The notes beneath the pieces were generated by a model. It was given only the letters and a program-made list of their open reading frames with translations. It had not been told where the DNA came from and ran no database searches. The position numbers were made by a program, and so were the translations under genes. From Burkholderiales bacterium (GTDB taxonomy: Bacteria > Pseudomonadota > Gammaproteobacteria > Burkholderiales > Burkholderiaceae_C), in NCBI GenBank assembly GCA_947464185.1, contig CANHVY010000021.1, positions 1-64,000 on the forward strand: a DNA stretch of 64,000 bases. Direction: 5' to 3'. Of this stretch, positions 8,447 through 16,760 are shown piece by piece. The stretch's first letter is position 1, and the number at the start of each line of letters is the position of its first letter.

Positions 8447-9649
8447 TCACCGCGGCTGCCCCAGCCAGCGCTGGACCAGACGCACCCAGTAGCTGGCGCC
8501 CACAGGGATCAGATCGTCGTTGAAGTCGTAACTGGGGTTGTGCAAGGTGCAGGGGCCTTCCCCATGGCCCATCTCGCGGTGCAGGCCATCACCGTTGCCG
8601 ATGAAGCCGTAAGCCCCCGGCTTGGCCAGCAGCATGTAGGAAAAGTCTTCCGAGGGCATCACCGGCTCCTGCTCGATGGCCAGGTCCGCCCCCACCACCT
8701 CGCGTGCCACCTCAGCAGCAAACTCGGCCTCGCGCACATGGTTGGTGGTGGCCGGCACGCGACGGTTGAACTCGAAGTCGCACTCGGCGCCGAAGGCCGC
8801 GCAGGTGTGGCGGGCAATGGCCTCCATGCGATCGGCCACCAGGTCCATCACCTCGGCGGTGAAGGTGCGCACCGTGCCTTCCATGGTGCAACTGGCAGGG
8901 ATGACGTTGATCGCCTCGCCGGCTTGCAGCAGAGTGACCGAGAGCACGGCGGTGTCCACCGGCTTCTTGTTGCGGCTGACGATGGTCTGGAAGGCCTGGA
9001 TGAGCTGCGCCGCCACGACCACCGGGTCCACCCCGCGGTGCGGCAGGGCAGCATGCGCCCCCACGCCCCGCACCTTGATCTTGAACGTACTGCCGCCGGC
9101 CATCACCGGCCCGGGGCTGAAAGCGATGGCGCCGGCCGGCAGGCCCGGCCAGTTGTGCATGCCGAACACCGCCTCCATGGGGTACTGGTCGAACAAGCCC
9201 TCGGCCACCATCGCCTGCGCGCCGCCCCGGCCTTCTTCAGCCGGCTGGAAGATCAGTACCACGGTGCCGTCGAAATCGCGCGTCTGCGCCAGGTGGCGCC
9301 CGGCGGCCAGCAGCATGGCGGTGTGGCCGTCATGCCCGCAGGCGTGCATGGTGCCGGGGTGCCGGCTGGCGTGCGCAAAGGTGTTGTGCTCCTGCATGGG
9401 CAGGGCGTCCATGTCGGCACGCAGGCCGATGGCACGGCCGCAAGCGCCGCCATCGCGCCCGCGCACGATACCCACCACACCTGTCTGGGCCATGCCGCGG
9501 TGCACCTCGACGCCCCAGGCCTGCAACTGCTCGGCCACCAGATCCGAGGTCATCTTTTCCTCGAACCCGAGCTCCGGGTGGGCATGGATGCGGCGGCGCA
9601 GCGCGGCGATGCCGGCAGCCGCCAGCGTGATGTCGTCAATGAGCTTCAT
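8447..9649 (-). CDS. M20 family amidohydrolase (hippurate/N-acyl amino acid hydrolase type)
   Basis: This is a 400-aa dinuclear metallohydrolase that cleaves amide-linked acyl groups from amino acids. Family hallmarks are RRRIHAHPELGFEE at the N-terminus, RADMDALPM, the metal-binding HACGHDGHTAML, the catalytic FQPAEEGRGGA and a C-terminal SEDFSYML. It has no signal peptide. It is encoded between the patatin gene and the PLP enzyme on the same strand, 33 nt after the latter, so the pair may be co-transcribed. The exact substrate (hippurate, indole-3-acetyl or other N-acyl amino acids) cannot be told from sequence. Confidence 0.9.
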   Translation of the reverse strand: MKLIDDITLAAAGIAALRRRIHAHPELGFEEKMTSDLVAEQLQAWGVEVHRGMAQTGVVGIVRGRDGGACGRAIGLRADMDALPMQEHNTFAHASRHPGTMHACGHDGHTAMLLAAGRHLAQTRDFDGTVVLIFQPAEEGRGGAQAMVAEGLFDQYPMEAVFGMHNWPGLPAGAIAFSPGPVMAGGSTFKIKVRGVGAHAALPHRGVDPVVVAAQLIQAFQTIVSRNKKPVDTAVLSVTLLQAGEAINVIPASCTMEGTVRTFTAEVMDLVADRMEAIARHTCAAFGAECDFEFNRRVPATTNHVREAEFAAEVAREVVGADLAIEQEPVMPSEDFSYMLLAKPGAYGFIGNGDGLHREMGHGEGPCTLHNPSYDFNDDLIPVGASYWVRLVQRWLGQPR

Positions 9650-9682
9650 GGGAACCCTTCTCAGCTTTGCAACAGCGGGGTG

Positions 9683-10846
9683 TCAAGCATGGGCGCGGGC
9701 AAGCGCCTGCTCCAGGTCGGCGATCAGGTCGGCGCAGTCCTCAATGCCCACCGACAGGCGCAGCAGATCCGGCGGGGCGGGCGTGCCCGCGCCCTCGACG
9801 CTGGCGCGGTGTTCGATCAGGCTCTCGGTGCCGCCCAGCGAGGTGGCGCGCTTCCACAATTCCACACTCGCCGCAGTGGCGATGGCAGCAGCTTCTCCAC
9901 CCTTTGCACTGGCCTTGACGCGCAGGGACATCATGCCGCCAAAGCCGCCCTGCATCTGTCGCACCGAAATGGCGTGGCCATGCGCGCCGGGCAAGCCGGG
10001 ATAGAGCACCGCTTCCACCAACGGGTGATTGTTGAAATGCTCAGCAATGCGTTGCGCCGACTGCGAGGCCGCCCGCACGCGCAGGTACAGCGTGCGCATG
10101 CCGCGCAGCAACAGCCAGGCTTCGAACGAGCCCAGCGTGCCGCCGATCTGCGCGCGCACCGTCTTCACGCGTCGCCAGAACTCGCTGTCCTCGCGCGTGA
10201 CCAGCGCACCGGCCACCAGATCGGAATGGCCGTTGAGGTACTTGGTACCGGCGTGCATGACGATGTCCGCGCCCAGTGTCAGCGGGCGTGTGAGCACGGG
10301 CGAGGCCACGGTGGAGTCCACCGCCACCAGGGCGCCTGCGGCGTGCGCGATCTCGGCCGTGGCCGCGATGTCGGTGACGGTCCACAGCGGGTTGGCCGGG
10401 GTCTCGATCCACACCAGCTTGGTGGCCCCCGGTCGCACGGAGGCCTGCACGGCGGCCGGATCGGTCATGTCGATCAGCTCGACGTTCAAACCCCAGCGGG
10501 TGGCGAAGTTCATCAGCCAGTTGCGCAGCGACCAGTACATGACCTTGGGCGCCAGCACATGGTCTCCTGGCGACAGGGCCTGGAACACCGCCGTGGCCGC
10601 GGCCATGCCGGAAGCGAACAGCGCCGCCTGCGCGCCTTCTTCCAATTGCGCCAGCACGGCCTCGGCCTGGTCGAAGGCGGGGTTGTCGGCACGGGCGTAG
10701 ATGCGGCCGGAGCGGTACTGGTTGTCGGGGTCGCGCAGGTAGGTCGACGAGACGTGAATGGCCGGCGTGATGGCGCGGGTCTTGTCATCCACCCAGCCCA
10801 GGGCCTGTGCGGCGATGCTTTCGGGCTTGACGTGGCGAGGGTCCAT
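9683..10846 (-). CDS. PLP-dependent Cys/Met metabolism enzyme (cystathionine gamma-synthase/beta-lyase family)
   Basis: This is a 387-aa fold-type I PLP enzyme of transsulfuration. The PLP lysine is in HAGTKYLNGHSD (Lys202 from the chosen start), and SSTYLR, ASGMAAATAVF and VAVDSTVASPV are typical of the family. The ORF track extends it by about 90 codons to 11113, overlapping the end of tex. I prefer the ATG at 10846 because a GGAG lies 9 nt upstream and the extension is low-complexity. Assignment to beta-lyase or gamma-synthase is not possible by eye; the SLGG...ESLIEH C-terminal motif is shared by both. Confidence 0.9.
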   Translation of the reverse strand: MDPRHVKPESIAAQALGWVDDKTRAITPAIHVSSTYLRDPDNQYRSGRIYARADNPAFDQAEAVLAQLEEGAQAALFASGMAAATAVFQALSPGDHVLAPKVMYWSLRNWLMNFATRWGLNVELIDMTDPAAVQASVRPGATKLVWIETPANPLWTVTDIAATAEIAHAAGALVAVDSTVASPVLTRPLTLGADIVMHAGTKYLNGHSDLVAGALVTREDSEFWRRVKTVRAQIGGTLGSFEAWLLLRGMRTLYLRVRAASQSAQRIAEHFNNHPLVEAVLYPGLPGAHGHAISVRQMQGGFGGMMSLRVKASAKGGEAAAIATAASVELWKRATSLGGTESLIEHRASVEGAGTPAPPDLLRLSVGIEDCADLIADLEQALARAHA

Positions 10847-11087
10847 GTGAAGGGTCTCCAAAGGGATTGAGGGCTTGACACTCAGGTTGCCATGGAAGCG
10901 GGGCAAGGCCGATGCAGTTTGCGGGTGGAGGGTTCCCATCCGCCTTCGTCGATCTGCCAGACGCGGCTCAGGTCGCCCAGCGATTCCGCATTGTTGCCTG
11001 CCGGACGCAACAGCTCCTGGCGGCTCGAATTCCGCTGCACGCAGACATCGGGACTGCGCAAGCAGCCCTGCTGCGCCTTCAGGGGCC

Positions 11088-13532
11088 TCAGCGCCGCCGC
11101 TGCAGCTTGGCAAAGGCTGCGGCCATCGCCCCTTGGCCCTCGGCCACGCCGGCCGCCCCCCCCCGCGGGCCGGGCCGCTCCTGGCGTGCAGCTGGCCGGA
11201 AGCTGTTGTCGCCCGAGCGTGTCGCCCCGCGCGGCGTCACGGCCGCGTCCAGCTTCATGGTGAGCGAGATGCGCTTGCGCGCCAGGTCCACCTCCAGCAC
11301 CTTGACCTTGACCACCTGCCCGGTCTTGACCACCTCGCGCGCATCGTTCACGAACTTGTGACTCAACTGGCTGACATGGATCAGGCCGTCCTGGTGCACC
11401 CCCAGGTCCACGAAGGCGCCGAACTGCGCCACGTTGCTGACCGTGCCCTCCAGCAGCATGCCGGGCTGCAGGTCTTTCAGGTCGGACACGCTGTCGTTGA
11501 AGCGGGCCACCTGAAAGTCCGGGCGCGGGTCGCGGCCGGGCTTTTCCAGTTCGATGAGGATGTCCTTGACGGTGATGGCGCCAAAGCGCTCGTCCGCAAA
11601 GGCCTCAGGCTTGAGCGTGCGCAGCACGTCGGCCTGGCCCATCAGCGCCTGCACGCCCTTGCCCGTGCGCTCCAGCATCTTCTGCACCACCGGGTAGGTC
11701 TCCGGGTGGACACCCGTCATGTCGAGCGGGTTGTCGCCGTCGCGGATGCGCAAGAAGCCTGCGGCCTGCTCGAAGGTGCGCGGCCCCAGGCCCGCCACGT
11801 TCAGCAGCTGCTGGCGGCTGCGGAAGGCGCCGTTCGCATCGCGCCAGCGCACGATGCTGCCGGCCACCGAGGCCGACAGGCCCGACACGCGCGACAGCAG
11901 CGGCACCGAGGCCGTGTTCAGGTCCACCCCCACCGCATTGACGCAATCCTCCACCACAGCGTCCAGCGTGCGCACCAGCGCGCTCTGGTTGACGTCGTGC
12001 TGGTACTGGCCCACGCCAATGCTCTTGGGATCGATCTTCACTAGCTCGGCCAGCGGATCTTGCAGGCGGCGCGCGATGCTGACGGCGCCGCGCAAGCTGA
12101 CATCCAGCTCGGGCAGCTCTTTGCTGGCGTACTCGCTGGCCGAGTAAACCGAGGCACCGGCCTCGCTGACCACGACCTTGTCGAGCCGCGCCTCGGGCGC
12201 CAGATTGCGGATGCGCTGGAGGAGTTCAGCCGCAAGCTTGTCGGTCTCGCGGCTGGCCGTGCCGTTGCCGATGGCGATCAGGTTCACGCCGTGCGTGGCC
12301 ACCAGGCGGCCCAGGGCGTGCAGCGCGCCCTCCCAGTCATTGCGCGGCTCGTGCGGGTAGACGGTGGCTGTGTCCAGCACCTTGCCGGTATCGCTGACCA
12401 CCGCCACCTTCACGCCGGTGCGGATGCCAGGGTCCAGCCCCATGACCACGCGCTTGCCGGCCGGCGCGGCCAGGAGCAGGTCGCGCACGTTGTCGCCGAA
12501 CACCTTGATGGCCACGGCTTCGGCCTCCTCCCGCAGGCGCGCGAACAGGTCGCGCTCCAGACTGAGGGAGAGCTTGACCTTCCAGGTCCAGGCGATGGTC
12601 TTGCGGATCAGGTCGTCGGCACGGCGGGCGGCGTGGCTCCAACCCAGGTGACGGGCAATGCGGCCTTCAGCCAACGAGATTGACGTGGGCGCGGCTCGTG
12701 CGGCCGTCGGTCGAGGCGCTCCTGCCGCACCGGCTGCGACGGTGGGCGTGGTACTCGTCACGCTTGGGCCCGGCTCATCCAGCACCAGCTTGGCATCCAG
12801 CCATTCCTGCGAGCGCCCACGAAACACCGCCAGCGCGCGGTGGCTGGGCACGGTACGGATAGGCTCGGCGTAGTCAAAGTAGTCACGGAACTTGGCCGCG
12901 TCGGCGTGCGTGCCGTCCTTGCCTTCGACGAGCTGGCTCTTGAACAGGCACTCGGCCCAGAGCCATTCCCGCAGCTTGCCGACCAGGGCCGCGTCTTCAG
13001 CCCAACGCTCCGACAGCAGGTCGCGCACGCCGTCCAACACTGCGTAGGCATCGGCAAAGCCGGCTTCGGCCATTGCCACCGCGCCGCCAGGGTAGCCGGC
13101 CACGAAGGCGGCCGCCTCCGCGGATGGGTCCAGCGTGGGGTCGACAAACAGCCGGTCGGCCAGGGGCTCGATGCCCGCCTCGCGGGCGATCATGCCCTTG
13201 GTGCGGCGCCGCGGCTTGTAGGGCAGGTAGAGGTCTTCCAGCTCCTGCTTGGTGGGCGCGGCCTCGATGGCAGCGCGCAATTCGGGCGTGAGCTTGCCCT
13301 GCTCCTCGATGCTCTTGAGCACCACGGCGCGGCGGTCTTCCAGCTCGCGCAGGTAGGCCAGGCGGGCTTCCAGCTCGCGCAACTGGGTGTCGTCCAGGCC
13401 GTCGGTGGCCTCCTTGCGGTACCGGGCGATGAAGGGCACCGTGGCGCCCCCGTCCAGCAGCTCTACGGCTGCGTTCACTTGCGCCGGCCGAACCTTCAGC
13501 TCGGCGGCGATCTGCAACAGGATCTTGTTCAA
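11088..13532 (-). CDS. tex: Tex family transcription accessory/S1 RNA-binding protein
   Basis: This is an 814-aa cytoplasmic nucleic-acid-binding protein of the Tex/YhgF family, linked to transcription and toxin expression. The N-terminal helical region (GATVPFIARYRKEATDGLDD) is followed by the YqgF-like fold (GLDPGIRTGVKVAVV) and helix-hairpin-helix segments (NTASVPLLSRVSGLS). A C-terminal S1 domain covers about residues 650-725 (GTVSNVAQFGAFVDLGVHQDGLIH). A Pro/Ala/Thr-rich stretch near residues 245-280 looks like a lineage-specific linker insertion, and a Gly/Arg-rich tail follows the S1 domain. Confidence 0.95.
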   Translation of the reverse strand: MNKILLQIAAELKVRPAQVNAAVELLDGGATVPFIARYRKEATDGLDDTQLRELEARLAYLRELEDRRAVVLKSIEEQGKLTPELRAAIEAAPTKQELEDLYLPYKPRRRTKGMIAREAGIEPLADRLFVDPTLDPSAEAAAFVAGYPGGAVAMAEAGFADAYAVLDGVRDLLSERWAEDAALVGKLREWLWAECLFKSQLVEGKDGTHADAAKFRDYFDYAEPIRTVPSHRALAVFRGRSQEWLDAKLVLDEPGPSVTSTTPTVAAGAAGAPRPTAARAAPTSISLAEGRIARHLGWSHAARRADDLIRKTIAWTWKVKLSLSLERDLFARLREEAEAVAIKVFGDNVRDLLLAAPAGKRVVMGLDPGIRTGVKVAVVSDTGKVLDTATVYPHEPRNDWEGALHALGRLVATHGVNLIAIGNGTASRETDKLAAELLQRIRNLAPEARLDKVVVSEAGASVYSASEYASKELPELDVSLRGAVSIARRLQDPLAELVKIDPKSIGVGQYQHDVNQSALVRTLDAVVEDCVNAVGVDLNTASVPLLSRVSGLSASVAGSIVRWRDANGAFRSRQQLLNVAGLGPRTFEQAAGFLRIRDGDNPLDMTGVHPETYPVVQKMLERTGKGVQALMGQADVLRTLKPEAFADERFGAITVKDILIELEKPGRDPRPDFQVARFNDSVSDLKDLQPGMLLEGTVSNVAQFGAFVDLGVHQDGLIHVSQLSHKFVNDAREVVKTGQVVKVKVLEVDLARKRISLTMKLDAAVTPRGATRSGDNSFRPAARQERPGPRGGAAGVAEGQGAMAAAFAKLQRRR

Positions 13533-13709
13533 GGGATGTCAGGCCCCTGCGCTCGGCAGGCGGTCATGAGAATTGAAGGAAGGGAGGGCAAAACAAAGCG
13601 GCGCAGTGTAGCCAGGGGGGGTTCTTCCAATCCGGCCGCCAGTGCATTTCGACGGGCAGCCCTTGGTACCCCGCTACACGCTGAACTCGGGCGGCTCGCG
13701 GCTGCGTGT

Positions 13710-14132
13710 TCAGGACGCGGCCAAGGCCTCCAGGAGTCGCCGGGGCGACAGGATGGCCACACCCCCAAAGCTGCCCATGCTCAGCAGGTCGTCATCGCTG
13801 GAGACGAGCGCCTGGGCCCCACCATTGACGGCCAGAGCAAGGAATTTGTCGTCCTTGGGATCGCGACACGCGGTGACGGGGTCGATGTCTGGCACAAGCA
13901 CTGTCATGGCCCGATAGTGCTCAAAGAACGCAACCCTGTGTGCCGGCTCACGGAAAGCGTCCAGTCGAGAGCGAGAAAGCACGACATGCAACTCGTCCAG
14001 CGTTTCTTCAGAGACGATCACGTCGGCCACTTCCCAGGCCAGCGTCAAGGCGAGAGCCGGCGTGGAGCGCGGCTTCAAGACCGCCCCCACCAGCGTGCTG
14101 GTGTCAAACACCAGCCGGCTTACGGAGCTCAT
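13710..14132 (-). CDS. PIN-domain toxin of a type II toxin-antitoxin pair
   Basis: This is a 140-aa predicted Mg2+-dependent RNase. The acidic PIN residues are visible: the first Asp in LVFDTSTLVGA, Glu/Asp in SEETLDELH, Asp in RDPKDDKFLA and the C-terminal SSDDDLL. The family is annotated as a putative TA toxin of PIN type. Its start lies inside the end of the Phd-like antitoxin gene (29-nt overlap), so translation is coupled. It lies downstream of the antitoxin, the usual order. The RNA target is unknown. Confidence 0.85.
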   Translation of the reverse strand: MSSVSRLVFDTSTLVGAVLKPRSTPALALTLAWEVADVIVSEETLDELHVVLSRSRLDAFREPAHRVAFFEHYRAMTVLVPDIDPVTACRDPKDDKFLALAVNGGAQALVSSDDDLLSMGSFGGVAILSPRRLLEALAAS

Positions 14133-14379
14133 GCACGAGAGCGCTGATGTCCTGATCGGTCAGGGACTCCGCGGCATCCACCAAAGGCAATGCACGCAGG
14201 AGTGCTCCCATACGCCGGCCTGCCAAGGCCCTTTGCGCCTCGAGCGCAAGTTCATGGCTCATCAGCGTCACAACGGGGCGGCCATATTGCGTGACAGTCA
14301 CCGGTTCACGCTTGGCAAGGTCCAAAACGGCTCCAAAGTGGTTCTGCACTTCTCGGGAGGGAATGGTCTTCTCAGTCAC
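14104..14379 (-). CDS. Phd/YefM family antitoxin
   Basis: This 91-aa antitoxin has the Phd/YefM DNA-binding N-terminus (SREVQNHFGAVLDLAKREPVTVTQYGRPVVTLMS) and a C-terminal toxin-neutralising tail. It uses a GTG start (14379-14377) with only a weak ribosome site. It overlaps the PIN gene by 29 nt. Such antitoxins usually repress their own operon. A short dyad, GATGgacatCATC, lies in the upstream region, but I would not call it an operator without comparison. Confidence 0.85.
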   Translation of the reverse strand: MTEKTIPSREVQNHFGAVLDLAKREPVTVTQYGRPVVTLMSHELALEAQRALAGRRMGALLRALPLVDAAESLTDQDISALVHELRKPAGV

Positions 14380-14492
14380 TACGAGTTCTCACTTGCGATG
14401 ATGATGTCCATCTTAGCTACAAATCAACTGACGCATCACGGTGCGCGAAGCACTGAGCAACAACCCGATGTCCGCACCTCAGGCTGTCATCG

Positions 14493-15746
14493 TCAGACCG
14501 TTCTCGGTGCATCTGAGGCAAGCGAATTCAACCATTGCACGGCACCCGCACCCGCCCAGCGCCCCGTGGCGAAACAGCCGGTGAGCAGGTAGCCCCCAGT
14601 GGGCGCCTCCCAGTCGAGCATCTCACCGGCGCAGAACACGCCCGGCAGGCGTTGAAGCATCAGATGTTCGTCTACCGCGTGGGCGCCCACGCCGCCAGCG
14701 GAGCTGATGGCTTCGTCGATCGGGCGTGGCGCCCGCAGGGCGATGGGCAAGTGCTTGATGGCGCGGGCGAGCGTGGGGCCGTCCTGCATCTCCTGGCGGG
14801 TGAGCCGCTCGTGCAGCAAACCCATCTTCACACCGTCCAGCCCCAGTCGTGATTTGAGGTGGGTGCTCAAGGAGCGCGTGCCGCGGCCGCGCGTCACTTC
14901 CGCCAGCACCGCTTCGGCCGTGCGCGCGGGCAGCAGGTCCACCCAGCAGGTGGCGGACCCCTCGCGGCGCAGGCGGTCGCGAAGCGCGGCAGACGCCGCA
15001 TAGACCAGGCTGCCCTCCACGCCCGTGGCCGTGACGATGAACTCGCCCAACTGCCGGCGCCGCATGGCCCCCTGCGCCGGGCCTTCCTCCCACTCCAGGG
15101 CTACGGACTTCAGCGGCGCGCCTTCATGCCGGGCGCGGAAGTGCTCGCTCCAACCCACGTCGAACCCGCAGTTGGCGGGCTGGAGCGCCGCCACCTCCAC
15201 GCCCCGCGCCTGCAGCCAGGGCACCCACGCGCCGTCAGACCCCAGGCGCGACCAGCTGGCGCCACCCAGCGCCAGCACCGTGGCCTGGGCAGGCACCGCA
15301 CGCAGGCCTTCGGGGGCCGTGAAGTGCAGGTCGCCTTCAGGGCCCCAGCCCGTCCAGCGGTGGCGCATGTGAAAGCGCACACCCTGCCGGCGCAGCCGCT
15401 GCAGCCAGGCTCTCAGCAAGGGGGCGGCTTTCATCTCCTGCGGAAAGACACGCCCCGAGGTACCGACAAAGGTGGTGATGCCCAATTCCTGCGCCCAGGC
15501 CCGCAAGGCCGCAGGACCGAAGGCCGTCAAGGCCGGCACCAGCCAGGGCTGGGCCTCGCGGTAGCGCGTGTGCAGGAGGTCTTCGGGCTCGGCGTGCGTG
15601 AGATTCAGCCCCCCCTTGCCGGCCAGGAGGAACTTGCGTCCCACCGAGGGCATGGCGTCAAAGACATGCACCTGCACGCCTGCACCGGCCAGGACTTCGG
15701 CGGCCATCAAGCCGGCTGGCCCGGCACCCACCACCACGGCCTGCAT
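14493..15746 (-). CDS. HI0933-type flavoprotein (NAD(P)/FAD-dependent oxidoreductase)
   Basis: This 417-aa FAD-binding protein of the HI0933/BaiN-like superfamily resembles the TIGR03862 subgroup. The Rossmann motif VVGAGPAGLMAAE starts at residue 4. The signature GRKFLLAGKGGLNLTH follows, and the C-terminal FAD contact reads GVFCAGEMLDWEAPTGGYLL. The physiological substrate is not established for this group. It follows the SDR gene by only 9 nt on the same strand, so the two are probably co-transcribed. Confidence 0.88.
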   Translation of the reverse strand: MQAVVVGAGPAGLMAAEVLAGAGVQVHVFDAMPSVGRKFLLAGKGGLNLTHAEPEDLLHTRYREAQPWLVPALTAFGPAALRAWAQELGITTFVGTSGRVFPQEMKAAPLLRAWLQRLRRQGVRFHMRHRWTGWGPEGDLHFTAPEGLRAVPAQATVLALGGASWSRLGSDGAWVPWLQARGVEVAALQPANCGFDVGWSEHFRARHEGAPLKSVALEWEEGPAQGAMRRRQLGEFIVTATGVEGSLVYAASAALRDRLRREGSATCWVDLLPARTAEAVLAEVTRGRGTRSLSTHLKSRLGLDGVKMGLLHERLTRQEMQDGPTLARAIKHLPIALRAPRPIDEAISSAGGVGAHAVDEHLMLQRLPGVFCAGEMLDWEAPTGGYLLTGCFATGRWAGAGAVQWLNSLASDAPRTV

Positions 15747-15755
15747 CAGCGCTGC

Positions 15756-16664
15756 TCAAGCCCCGCGCAAGGCGGCACGCAAATTCGCGCCGATCTCCGG
15801 CCTCACCGCGAACGGGTCGCTCGGGTTGCGCGGCGTCATGATGTCTTCCAGACGCGTCTGCACATGGCCCAGGCTCTTGGGGTGGCTGTAGATGTAGAAG
15901 CGCTGCTGCGCCATGGCCTCGAAGACGAACTGCACCACCTCGGCCGCGGAGACCTTGCCGCTGGTCACCGCCTTGTCGCTCATGGCCTGGGCGATGAGCT
16001 GGCTCTTGGTGGGCCGGCTCTGCGCATCGGCAAAGGCTTCGGGGCGGTTGCGCTCACTGCGGTGGATGCCGGTGGGCACGAAGTAGGGGCACAGCACGTG
16101 GGCATGCACCTGGTCGGTAACGAGGCTCAGGTCCTGATAGAGCGTCTCTGACAAGGACACCACGGCGTGCTTGGTGACGTTGTAGACGCCCATGTTGGGC
16201 GCGTTGAGCAGGCCCGCCATGCTGGCGGTGTTGACGATGTGGCCGCGCCAGGAAGGGTCTGCCTTCGCGGCGGCCAGCATCATGGGCGTGAACACGCGCA
16301 CGCCATGGGCCACACCCATCAGGTTGACGCCGATGACCCACTCCCAATCCTTCAGCGTGTGCTCCCAGATCAGCCCGCCGGCGCCGACGCCGGCGTTGTT
16401 AAAGAGGAAGTTCGGTGCGCCAAAGGCCTGCAGCGTGGCCTGGCCCAGCGCCTCGACCTCGGCAGCCTTGGCGATGTCCAGCCGGTGGGGCAACACGGTC
16501 GCCCCCAGGCCCCGGACCTCGGCCGCAGCGGCCTCCAGCGCATCGGCCTGCACGTCGGCCATGACGATGCGCATGCCCAGCCGGGCCGCCGTGCGACTGG
16601 CCTCCAAGCCGAAGCCCGAGGCGGCGCCGGTGATGACGGCCACGCCGCCTGAGAGTGGGTGCAT
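15756..16664 (-). CDS. SDR family NAD(P)-dependent oxidoreductase
   Basis: This is a classical short-chain dehydrogenase. The cofactor motif TGAASGFGLE is near the N-terminus, NNAG (FNNAGVGAGG) and the catalytic YNVTK are present, and the upstream Ser is in NTASMAG. I chose the ATG at 16664 because GGAG lies 6 nt upstream, giving 302 aa. The ORF track allows 14 more residues. C-terminal residues beyond the SDR fold (RFYIYSHPKSLGHV) are common in a subset acting on alcohol or acyl substrates. Its neighbours are an AidB-like dehydrogenase upstream and the HI0933 flavoprotein downstream. Confidence 0.88.
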   Translation of the reverse strand: MHPLSGGVAVITGAASGFGLEASRTAARLGMRIVMADVQADALEAAAAEVRGLGATVLPHRLDIAKAAEVEALGQATLQAFGAPNFLFNNAGVGAGGLIWEHTLKDWEWVIGVNLMGVAHGVRVFTPMMLAAAKADPSWRGHIVNTASMAGLLNAPNMGVYNVTKHAVVSLSETLYQDLSLVTDQVHAHVLCPYFVPTGIHRSERNRPEAFADAQSRPTKSQLIAQAMSDKAVTSGKVSAAEVVQFVFEAMAQQRFYIYSHPKSLGHVQTRLEDIMTPRNPSDPFAVRPEIGANLRAALRGA

Positions 16665-16760
16665 GAAAGGCTCCATGGAAGATGTCGAGTGTCGCGCCAG
16701 AGACAAGAGAAGACTTTGACGGGAAGGTTCACCGATGATCGGGCAGGCCGCAGTGGTGGC

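Noticed and set aside
7751-10870. 1039-aa open frame on the plus strand opposite the patatin, M20 and PLP-enzyme genes
   Set aside because: It is antisense to three clear genes, shows no family motif, and has the His/Gln/Arg/Ala/Val-rich composition typical of GC-rich shadow frames.
10847-11113. Upstream extension of the PLP-dependent enzyme overlapping tex
   Set aside because: It is low-complexity, lacks homology, and a good Shine-Dalgarno sequence precedes the internal ATG. The roughly 240-bp spacer holds no other recognisable feature.
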